From: Fibrobacter sp. UWB13
Lineage (GTDB): Bacteria > Fibrobacterota > Fibrobacteria > Fibrobacterales > Fibrobacteraceae
Length of the DNA stretch: 64,000 nucleotides
Direction: 5' to 3'
Assembly (NCBI RefSeq): GCF_900177805.1
Contig: NZ_FXAX01000001.1
Coordinates: 1,116,001 to 1,180,000, forward strand
This document shows, piece by piece, positions 25,560 to 32,646 of the stretch (position 1 is the first letter of the stretch; every line of letters begins with the position of its first letter). Made by a program: the position numbers and the translations under genes. A model generated the notes under the pieces. That model did no database searches. It was not told where the DNA came from and was given only the letters and a program-made list of their open reading frames with translations.

Positions 25560-26744
25560 TTAACGTCTTTCTTTAACTTCGTATTCCAAATATTGCAGCG
25601 TCTTCACGGCACGGGCCGCTTCTTCTTGAGTCTTGAATGCAAGCAAAAGCGTACCCGCCACATTTTCGCGGACCTTCATGAGTTCAATATCGCGAATGTT
25701 AATACCTTCTTCAGCAAGCGGCTGCATCACGCTCAACAGAGCGCCCGGCTTATCCTTAAGCTGGACCGTAATTTCGTAGAACGAGTTGGTGTTATTGCGA
25801 CCCGGAGCAAACAAGCTCGCACGGCCATCGTTACCCGCCTTGAAAATATCGGCAAGCGCCTGCGAATTATCTGCAACCACGCTATGCTCGTCATTTTCAA
25901 AATCACCCGAAGCAGGCTTACCGTCTTTCACGACGTTGAGTCCGTTCATCGCCGCAATCGTCTTGTCGAGGCCATCGCGGACTTCGCAAAGGGCGCGAGT
26001 AGTCTCATCGCGATTCGTCACGGCGATATCGTGCCACATTCCCCAGCCCGAGGCGGCAATGCGCGTCATGTCGCGGAAAGCGCGGCCTGCAAAATGCTGG
26101 TAGTTGTGCTCGAGCAAGCGTTCCGGCAAGTTCCCGGCAAGCGTTGAGCTCAGCATCTGCGGCATGTGACTCACCCATGCCATCGTGCGATCGTGATGTT
26201 CCGGCGGGAACACGACAGGATTTGCGCCCACAAAGCGGATAATTTCCAAAAGCGGGGCATAAACAGATTCAGGCGTTCCATCTGGCGGGCAGACAAACCA
26301 ATATGCATTTTCAAAAATCGCAGGATCGTTGTATTCGCAAGTGCGTTTTTCAGAACCCGCCATCGGATGGCTACCGACAAAGCGGAACGGAGCGGGCAAG
26401 CGCACGCCCGCCTTGCAAATTTCAACCTTTGTCGAACCGATATCACTCACCAAGATTTCTCGGCCAGCATTAGTACCAGCCCACGAAACTTTACCGAGCG
26501 CATCAATCATCTTCAAAATGTGGAGGATCGGCGCACAGAGCAAAATCAGGTCGCTATCCTTCGCCCACTTTTCAGTCTCGTCGTATTCAAAAAATTCATC
26601 GGCAAGTTCAAGTTCACGAGCACGCTTGAGCGTTGCAGGAGAACTCACGGCACGAATCTTCGTCGGGAGCTTAGCCTGTTTGATGGCAGCAGCAATCGAG
26701 CTTGCCAAGAGGCCAAACCCCACCATAGTAATGCGGGCAACCAT
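25560..26744 (-). CDS. tyrA: prephenate dehydrogenase with C-terminal ACT domain
   Basis: A 394-residue enzyme of tyrosine synthesis that oxidises prephenate to 4-hydroxyphenylpyruvate with NAD(P). The Rossmann start is ITMVGFGLLASSIA (5-18). SDIGSTK (about 104-110) and FVGSHPMAGSEKRTCEY (about 125-141) hold the catalytic His and substrate-binding residues. The last 75 residues (ITVQLKDKPGALLSVMQPL onward) are an ACT domain, normally the site of feedback by tyrosine. The ATG overlaps the aroQ stop as TAATG, which indicates coupling. The long linker before the ACT domain (about 275-315) is unusual. Confidence 0.93.
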   Translation of the reverse strand: MVARITMVGFGLLASSIAAAIKQAKLPTKIRAVSSPATLKRARELELADEFFEYDETEKWAKDSDLILLCAPILHILKMIDALGKVSWAGTNAGREILVSDIGSTKVEICKAGVRLPAPFRFVGSHPMAGSEKRTCEYNDPAIFENAYWFVCPPDGTPESVYAPLLEIIRFVGANPVVFPPEHHDRTMAWVSHMPQMLSSTLAGNLPERLLEHNYQHFAGRAFRDMTRIAASGWGMWHDIAVTNRDETTRALCEVRDGLDKTIAAMNGLNVVKDGKPASGDFENDEHSVVADNSQALADIFKAGNDGRASLFAPGRNNTNSFYEITVQLKDKPGALLSVMQPLAEEGINIRDIELMKVRENVAGTLLLAFKTQEEAARAVKTLQYLEYEVKERR

Positions 26745-27007
26745 TATTCTTCCACCTTGCGAGTTTCTTCCATGATGACACGGAAAATATTTTGGAACGA
26801 TTCCGGAGAAAGCGGGCCACCGGCCTTTGCAGCCTTCTCGGCGACCAAATTCAAGACAGACTGTTCGCGACCTTCATCAAAAACGGGCAAACCTTTCTGT
26901 TTCTTGATTTTCCCAATTTCAGCAGCGTATGTAGCCCTCTTGTTGAGGAGCGACATCAGTTCATCATTAAGTTCGTCAATGCGAATGCGCCATTCATTAA
27001 TATCCAT
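26744..27007 (-). CDS. aroQ: chorismate mutase, AroQ type
   Basis: An 87-residue all-helical enzyme converting chorismate to prephenate, the substrate of the next gene. Start taken at the ATG at 27007 (MDINEWRIRIDELN), which gives the usual family length; the longer frame adds 19 implausible residues. RIDELNDELMSLLNKRATYAAEIGKIK carries the conserved Arg, Lys and hydrophobic heptads of helix 1, and PVFDEGREQSVL follows as in AroQ. The stop overlaps the tyrA start. Confidence 0.93.
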   Translation of the reverse strand: MDINEWRIRIDELNDELMSLLNKRATYAAEIGKIKKQKGLPVFDEGREQSVLNLVAEKAAKAGGPLSPESFQNIFRVIMEETRKVEE

Positions 27008-27067
27008 ATTGACGAATGTAGAAAAAATTGAGCGACGGGCGAACGCCCGCCTCCCTACACACAAGCC

Positions 27068-28231
27068 TTACGGCACGCGGTTTGCGTACTGGTACAGCGA
27101 AAGCCCAAATTCCGGGAGCGATGCGATCAGAAAATCAAAAATATCGGACTGGATATTTTCGTATTCTATCCATTCCACCGTATTGGCAAACGCATAGATT
27201 TCAAGCGGGAGCCCGGTCGGCGTTGGCGCAAGTTGGCGCGTCATGAGCGTCATGTCTTGAGCAATCGTCTTACGGCTGCGGAGATACGCCGTGCAATATG
27301 CCCTGAACGTTCCGATGTTCGTCAAATGGCGACCATTCAACTTTGTAACAGTGACATTTTCCGACACACCCGAATCTTCACCGATTTCACTCAGCTTTCG
27401 TTCCAAGTACGGGCGAAGCACATCAATCTTCATGAACTTTTCAATTTCTTCAGGCGTCAAAAAGCGGATGCTCTGCTGGTCAATGAAAAGCGAACGCTTG
27501 ATGCGGCGACCGCCGGATTCCTGCATACCACGCCAGTTGCGGAATGAATTGGTAATCAAGTCGTACGCCGGAATTACCGAAACCGTATTGTCCCAGTTAC
27601 GCACTTTCACAGACGTGAGCGTAATGTCAATGACCGAACCATCAGCATGATGGCGTTCAATTTCAATCCAGTCGCCCTTGCGCAAGAGGTCCGACAAGTT
27701 TATCTGGATTCCAGAGACTAATCCCAAAATTGAGTCCCTGAAAACCAACAACAAGACCGTAGCCATGGCACCAAGTGTCGATAAAATAATCACCGGGCTT
27801 TTATTCACAATCTGCGACGCCACAAGGATGGTCGCCACGCAGAACATCGCAAGTTTAATCGCCTGGAAAATGCCACGCATCGGGCGCAACTTCATTTTCA
27901 CATTGCGTTCATTTAAGCTTTCAATGACATCGAGCACCGCACTTGCAAGCAAGAACGCCGCCACCGTGAACAAAATATTTCCGATATGTTCACAAAATTC
28001 ATAAAGCCAATGGCCCTTCGCGAGCACATACGGGAACGACTGCACCAGAATTATTACCGGCACAAAAAAGAGCGCACGCGAAATCACTTTCTTTTTCACA
28101 AGCAAGTCATCAAACTTGTTCGGAGTCTTTATGGCAATCCATTTCGCAAGCGGATGCACTACGAAATACAAAAAGGCATAAACAGCCACAACGACAGCAG
28201 AAAGTATTGCAAATTGATAGTAATCGTTCAT
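27068..28231 (-). CDS. MscS-family mechanosensitive channel (YbdG-like)
   Basis: A 387-residue inner-membrane channel that opens under membrane tension to release solutes during osmotic downshift. Membrane helices lie at about 5-25, 55-75, 85-105, 128-145 and 150-172. The pore helix and beta domain are LGAMATVLLLVFRDSILGL followed by GIQINLSDLLRKGDWIEI. The cytoplasmic part has NWDNTVSVIPAYDLITNSFRNW, the standard MscS signature (N..ViPN-like). Domain order and length match YbdG/MscM-type proteins. Start ATG at 28231. It is divergent from galE. Confidence 0.92.
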   Translation of the reverse strand: MNDYYQFAILSAVVVAVYAFLYFVVHPLAKWIAIKTPNKFDDLLVKKKVISRALFFVPVIILVQSFPYVLAKGHWLYEFCEHIGNILFTVAAFLLASAVLDVIESLNERNVKMKLRPMRGIFQAIKLAMFCVATILVASQIVNKSPVIILSTLGAMATVLLLVFRDSILGLVSGIQINLSDLLRKGDWIEIERHHADGSVIDITLTSVKVRNWDNTVSVIPAYDLITNSFRNWRGMQESGGRRIKRSLFIDQQSIRFLTPEEIEKFMKIDVLRPYLERKLSEIGEDSGVSENVTVTKLNGRHLTNIGTFRAYCTAYLRSRKTIAQDMTLMTRQLAPTPTGLPLEIYAFANTVEWIEYENIQSDIFDFLIASLPEFGLSLYQYANRVP

Positions 28232-28288
28232 GCCTACAATCTAAAAATTTCGTATATTATGCACCGAACTTTTATCATTGGAGCAATC

Positions 28289-29305
28289 ATGAAAATAGCT
28301 GTTATGGGTGGCGCAGGTTATATCGGAAGCCACACCATCATCGAACTCTACAAAGCGGGTCATTCCGTTGTCGTCGTCGATAACCTCGTAAACTCAAGCG
28401 ATGAATCGCTCCGCCGCGTAGCAGAGCTTGTCGGCTCCCCCATTCCGTTCGTCAAAGCAGACGTCCGTGACGCGGCCGCCATGGACAAGATTTTCAGCGA
28501 AAACAAGTTTGACGCCTGCATCCACTTTGCAGGTCTCAAGGCTGTCGGCGAATCCGTCGCGAAGCCGCTCGAATACTACGAAAACAACATGAACGCTACA
28601 TTCGTGTTGCTCCATACCATGCGTAATCACGGCTGCAAGAACCTCATTTTCAGTTCTTCGGCAACCGTTTACGGCAACCCGGCACAAATCCCTATTACAG
28701 AAGCTTGTCCCAAGGGCCAATGCACCAACCCCTACGGACAGACGAAGTCCATGCTCGAAGAAATCCTCCGCGACGTGCAAAAGGCCGACCCAGAATGGAA
28801 TATCGTTTTGCTCCGGTACTTCAACCCGATTGGCGCACATCCGAGCGGACGTATCGGCGAAGACCCGAACGGCATTCCAAACAACTTAATGCCTTACATC
28901 ACGCAGACCGCAGTCGGACTCCGCAAGGAACTTGGCGTGTTTGGCAATGACTATGACACCCCGGATGGCACCGGTGTCCGTGACTACATCCACGTCTGCG
29001 ACCTTGCCTCTGGCCACGTGAGCGCACTCAAGGCAATCGAACGCAAGTGCGGACTCGCTATTTATAACTTGGGTACAGGTCACGGTTACTCCGTGCTCGA
29101 TGTCGTAAATGCTTTCGAAAAGGTCAACAACGTCAAGATTCCGTACAGCATCAAGCCGCGTCGCGCAGGCGACATCGCCACTTGCTACTGCAACCCGCAA
29201 AAGGCATTCGACGAGCTCGGTTGGAAGGCCCAGTACGGCATCGAAGAAATGTGCCGCGACGCTTGGAACTGGCAAAAGAACAACCCCAAGGGTTACAAGG
29301 GCTAA
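28289..29305 (+). CDS. galE: UDP-glucose 4-epimerase
   Basis: A 338-residue NAD-dependent epimerase interconverting UDP-glucose and UDP-galactose, feeding LPS and exopolysaccharide. Start at the ATG at 28289, with GGAG 6 bases upstream; the longer frame runs into the MscS gene. GGAGYIGSH (7-15) is the NAD-binding loop. SSSATVYGNP and NPYGQTK hold the catalytic Ser and Tyr-x3-Lys. RYFNPIGAHPSGRIGEDP is the UDP-sugar binding block. A terminator follows at 29322. Confidence 0.96.
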   Translation: MKIAVMGGAGYIGSHTIIELYKAGHSVVVVDNLVNSSDESLRRVAELVGSPIPFVKADVRDAAAMDKIFSENKFDACIHFAGLKAVGESVAKPLEYYENNMNATFVLLHTMRNHGCKNLIFSSSATVYGNPAQIPITEACPKGQCTNPYGQTKSMLEEILRDVQKADPEWNIVLLRYFNPIGAHPSGRIGEDPNGIPNNLMPYITQTAVGLRKELGVFGNDYDTPDGTGVRDYIHVCDLASGHVSALKAIERKCGLAIYNLGTGHGYSVLDVVNAFEKVNNVKIPYSIKPRRAGDIATCYCNPQKAFDELGWKAQYGIEEMCRDAWNWQKNNPKGYKG

Positions 29306-29321
29306 GCCATAAAAAAAATTC

Positions 29322-29350
29322 AGCCTCCCGCTTTAAGCGAGAGGCTTTTC
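29322..29350 (+). terminator. intrinsic terminator of galE
   Basis: AGCCTC and GAGGCT form the outer stem and CGCTT/AGCG the inner stem around a TA turn. TTTT follows. Confidence 0.85.
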
Positions 29351-29360
29351 AATTTCAGCA

Positions 29361-29386
29361 AGCGAGCAGGCGCTCGCTAAAATTTT
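29361..29386 (-). terminator. hairpin downstream of the Pro/Arg-rich secreted protein gene
   Basis: AGCGAGC and GCTCGCT form a 7-bp stem around AGGC. AAAATTTT follows on the + side and a weak T-rich stretch lies on the minus side. It lies between convergent genes. Confidence 0.55.
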
Positions 29387-29394
29387 ACGCAAAA

Positions 29395-29865
29395 TTAGTC
29401 GCGGTAGTCACGATGAGTGTGGTGTTTCTTGCGCGGCGGTTCCGGGCGATTGTTGCGATAGAGATCTTCGCATTCGCTGATGCTGCGAGCGGCAAAGAAC
29501 TTACCACGTCTCGGATCTCTGCAATCAATACGGTCAGCACGGTCACGACGGTAATCAATCTGCATCCAGACATCACCATTGTTGCAATAGAAGTCAAACT
29601 TGCGTTCCTTTTCGCCACGATAGCATTCGCCACGGCTATACATCTTCTGATCGTTGCTATAACGTTCAGCATGGATTCTGTCATGACGGTCGCACTTCGG
29701 TTCTGCAAACTTGCAGGTGATCGACGGAGCCGGAGGAGGTGGCGGAGGAGGCGGAGCCACGCGAGAGCTTTCCTCTTTCTTCGGTTCAACGTTAATCGTC
29801 AATGCCATAGCAGACGTGCTAAGCAGCATGAGCGACATCGCGCAAGTAAGCATAAGCTTATTCAT
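29395..29865 (-). CDS. small secreted Cys/Arg-rich protein with polyproline linker
   Basis: A 156-residue protein with a clear signal peptide (about 1-22, LMLLSTSAMA). A run of eight prolines follows at about 38-45. The rest is a highly charged domain with six cysteines (CKFAEPKC, GECYRGEKERKFDFYC, DCRDP, ECEDLY), which could form three disulphides in the periplasm or outside. The end is His/Arg-rich (RKKHHTHRDYRD). No known domain is recognised. It stands alone between terminators. The function is unknown. Confidence 0.75.
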   Translation of the reverse strand: MNKLMLTCAMSLMLLSTSAMALTINVEPKKEESSRVAPPPPPPPPAPSITCKFAEPKCDRHDRIHAERYSNDQKMYSRGECYRGEKERKFDFYCNNGDVWMQIDYRRDRADRIDCRDPRRGKFFAARSISECEDLYRNNRPEPPRKKHHTHRDYRD

Positions 29866-29939
29866 AAGACCTCTATATAATTTAATTGTTACAACAAAAA
29901 TAATATATTAAATATTTTGTAACAAAACCAACAAATTCT

Positions 29940-29973
29940 AAAAAAAATGGCCTCGCCCTCAAGGGCAAGACCA
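29940..29973 (-). terminator. intrinsic terminator of the pyrophosphatase gene
   Basis: Read on the minus strand, GGTCTTGCCCT and AGGGCGAGGCC pair with one mismatch around a 2-base turn. An A and then eight T follow. Confidence 0.85.
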
Positions 29974-30017
29974 TAGACAAATTTTATAACCCGCGACGCT
30001 AACCGCAGCTCTCGCTA

Positions 30018-30608
30018 CTAAATGAGTTCTTCGGCAGTTATCTTTTCGTCGTGTTCGGGTTCCTGATAGCAAGATTCTGGCACCTGGACCTGGTTCTGAA
30101 AGTAAGCCTTGTGTGCAGCAATCACCTTTTCACGAGCAAAAGCGGCATCCTTCCATTCACCAATTTGTACGTCCTTGCCTTCCAGTTCCTTGTAGTTCTG
30201 GAAGAAGTTCTTCGTAATGCGGAGGAACATCTGGTCCACGTCAGTAATGTCGCAGAACGGACGCGGGTTGAACACCGGCACGCCCAGAACCTTGTAGTCC
30301 TTCTTGCCACCGTCGGTCATATCAAGCGCACCGATCACACGGCAAGTGCAAACCGTACCCGTAATCATGGATGCCGGGCTGTAAATGAGCATGTCCAAAG
30401 CGTCACCATCGTCAGCCTTGGTGCTCGGGATAAAACCATACGTGCAAGGATAGCTCATAGAGCTCAAGAGGCAACGGTCAAGACGGAACACATGCAGGCG
30501 TTCGTCGTATTCATACTTCAAGTTCGTGTCTTTGCCGATTTCCACGACGCAATCCACTTCGTAAGGATACTTGCGTCCAATAGGAAGATCCAAATAATTA
30601 ATAGCCAT
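30018..30608 (-). CDS. ppa: inorganic pyrophosphatase, family I
   Basis: A 196-residue cytoplasmic enzyme hydrolysing pyrophosphate to two phosphates and so driving biosynthesis. CTYGFIPST and DDGDALDMLI carry the family Asp residues for Mg binding. The signature DxD[PE]xD reads DGDALD here, with Ala at the Pro/Glu position, an allowed but uncommon variant. KDYKVLGVPVFNP and FFQNYKELEGKDVQIGEW complete the conserved core. A C-terminal extension (after about 175) is acidic. It is a single-gene unit with its own terminator. Confidence 0.93.
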   Translation of the reverse strand: MAINYLDLPIGRKYPYEVDCVVEIGKDTNLKYEYDERLHVFRLDRCLLSSMSYPCTYGFIPSTKADDGDALDMLIYSPASMITGTVCTCRVIGALDMTDGGKKDYKVLGVPVFNPRPFCDITDVDQMFLRITKNFFQNYKELEGKDVQIGEWKDAAFAREKVIAAHKAYFQNQVQVPESCYQEPEHDEKITAEELI

Positions 30609-30727
30609 TTATTCTCCGTCGGCCCACTTTGAGCCTCATTATCTTTTTATTACAAATATAATCCCTAATTTAGTATTTATTCGGAAATTGTAAAGTCTTT
30701 TTTTACCAAAGTATATTCAAAACCGAA

Positions 30728-32011
30728 TTACCTGCTCCGCCAGCGCTGCGTTGTCGTCTTGCCCAAGATACCCCAACTAAACTTCGGTTTTCCCGTATCG
30801 GGGCTGTAGCCAACTTCAAAACGGATTCGGTCAAGCGCAGGGATCACGATATGCAAACCACCATAGACAGCCCCTTCGTAATTTTTCCAACCAGGAGCCC
30901 CCTTGTCCCAAAGCACGCTTGCATCAAAACCTGCCACCAGCTGGATTCCGTAAAAGAAGTTAATTCCCCACAGCGATGCCGAACGGCGTTCCAATAGCAC
31001 AAAACGCTCTTCAAGATTCAAGAGCATTTCATGAACGCCCAAATGCTCCGCATCCGGACTGTTAAGACCACGGAAAGAGTTCGTACCGCCATGATAGAAA
31101 TAATCATAGCGCTTTACATCGCCCGGACGCAAACGAACAAGCGCAGTTGCTCCCGTGACAAATCGCCCGATCGAATAGTAAGCGCGAGCATCTTCCAAGA
31201 ATTCGACAAAATTTTCGCCGCGCTTTCCGCCAACGCCCACATGCGTCACATCGCTTTCAAAATAAATTCCCTTGCGAGTATCGAGTTCGCTATCGCGGTA
31301 GTCCACAGCAAAGCCAAGCCCAAATTCCGGTAGCACGCCAGGTCCTTTTTCAAGATAGCGATAAGTCAACTTTCCTAAAAGCGAATAATGCGGAACAAAT
31401 TTCCAATTCAAGTCCAAACTCAACAACCAACTCGCGTCCCTGAATTCACGGAGATCGTCCCAGCTATCGGTTCGCGTAAAATCAATATTCCAACCAAGCG
31501 GGATGCCAAACAAATATGGCGAACTCGCGTAAAAGGCATACTCGTTATTTTCAAAGAACGGATCGATAGCCGTGCGGTAGTGCACTTCGGCACGAATGTC
31601 TTCGCCAAGCACATTCAGGTTCGCAAGCGCAAGTCCAAGCATAAGACCATCGCGGTCAGTTGTCTTGCTATCCGGCGATGGGATCCAACGGAAGATTTCT
31701 TTGAAATTATAAACGACGTTTCCACCTTTACAAGAAACGTAAATATCCGTAAAGAGGTCCAGGTCTTGCAGGCGAAGCTTTTCCGACTCAAAAGTCTTCT
31801 GCGAAAATTCGCCCCCAACCTTGTGCGTGAGTTCGCGCCACACCACACGAGGCTTAGTATGTTCCAAGCCTTCAAACTCAATCGATTCGATTTTTGCACC
31901 ATCGCTACACTGGTCAGAATCGACACGCAGCGAATCCGACTCTGCAGCGTTTGCAGATACAAAAGCGGAAACGACTCCCGCTAACAAAAAAGTCTTCACA
32001 AAAAATTTCAC
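30728..32011 (-). CDS. Omp85-like outer-membrane protein (one POTRA domain plus barrel)
   Basis: A 427-residue protein with signal peptide at 1-22 (LLAGVVSAFVSANA). One POTRA domain follows (about 38-105: IESIEFEGLEHTKPRVVWRE and FSQKTFESEKLRLQDLDLFT). The rest is a beta-barrel rich in alternating aromatic residues. The barrel includes YFYHGGTNSFRGL, which matches the (V/I)RGY-type substrate loop of BamA-superfamily proteins, and it ends in a strand with Trp/Arg instead of the usual final Phe. It is much shorter than BamA, nearer to TamA- or patatin-associated barrels. Its client is unknown. Confidence 0.8.
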   Translation of the reverse strand: MKFFVKTFLLAGVVSAFVSANAAESDSLRVDSDQCSDGAKIESIEFEGLEHTKPRVVWRELTHKVGGEFSQKTFESEKLRLQDLDLFTDIYVSCKGGNVVYNFKEIFRWIPSPDSKTTDRDGLMLGLALANLNVLGEDIRAEVHYRTAIDPFFENNEYAFYASSPYLFGIPLGWNIDFTRTDSWDDLREFRDASWLLSLDLNWKFVPHYSLLGKLTYRYLEKGPGVLPEFGLGFAVDYRDSELDTRKGIYFESDVTHVGVGGKRGENFVEFLEDARAYYSIGRFVTGATALVRLRPGDVKRYDYFYHGGTNSFRGLNSPDAEHLGVHEMLLNLEERFVLLERRSASLWGINFFYGIQLVAGFDASVLWDKGAPGWKNYEGAVYGGLHIVIPALDRIRFEVGYSPDTGKPKFSWGILGKTTTQRWRSR

Positions 32012-32097
32012 GAATCAAAGATACAAAAGGCATTCGCTAGCGTTTTTTGCGAAGCTCACAAAAATTGCTATATTTGAGGCACCAAATTGAGGTGATT

Positions 32098-32562
32098 ATG
32101 TTAGACTTTTTAGCAAACAACTGGCCCTACCTGATTATTCTGGTCGTGGTCGTCGCTTTATTTTTTGTTATCCGTGGTGCGCTCAAGGGCCTGAAAGCCA
32201 GAAGCCCGTTCAACATGGAAAACATCCGCAAGAGCACCGAACCGAACTTCCTCGCTCTCCAGCAGAAGTCCAAGGCATTGCTCGCCGACGCCGACATGAT
32301 TTGCGAAATCAAGCCGGGCAGCGATCAGGTGATTCCGAAGAAAGAAGATGTGAAGTTTTTCCGTCGCGCTGTTTCGCAGAAGTTTAAACTCGCTGTGTTC
32401 CAGGTTCCGGGTACAAACAAGGTCGTGTTCTTCTTCTGCAAGACCGAAGCAGGCATCAAGAGGAGACTCCAGAACTTGGTCATCAACCAGAAGTTCCGCG
32501 AAGGAAAGCCGCCTTACATGGATGTCGCTACTGGTGAAAAGCTGAGATACCCGAAGGCTTAG
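32098..32562 (+). CDS. small membrane-anchored protein of unknown function
   Basis: A 154-residue protein. GAGGTG 6 bases upstream sets the start at the ATG at 32098. One N-terminal membrane helix lies at about 9-27 (YLIILVVVVALFFVI), followed by a basic cytoplasmic domain. That domain has YLIILVV-independent features: an alternating hydrophobic core (FKLAVFQVPGTNKVVFFFCK) and Lys/Arg-rich ends (TEAGIKRRLQNLVINQKFREGK). No family is recognised. It stands between divergent and downstream genes as its own unit, about 85 bases before hrpB. Confidence 0.75.
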   Translation: MLDFLANNWPYLIILVVVVALFFVIRGALKGLKARSPFNMENIRKSTEPNFLALQQKSKALLADADMICEIKPGSDQVIPKKEDVKFFRRAVSQKFKLAVFQVPGTNKVVFFFCKTEAGIKRRLQNLVINQKFREGKPPYMDVATGEKLRYPKA

Positions 32563-32646
32563 GATCCAGTTAATTCTTCTTTTATATTACCCCGGTCAAT
32601 GCGCCGGGGTCAACTTTTTTAAAGAGACCTAAAGAGAACATCTACA

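Noticed and set aside
24062-25576. 504-residue open frame on the + strand
   Set aside because: It is antisense to the EPSP-synthase-like gene and rich in Arg, His, Phe and Leu as expected for a shadow frame.
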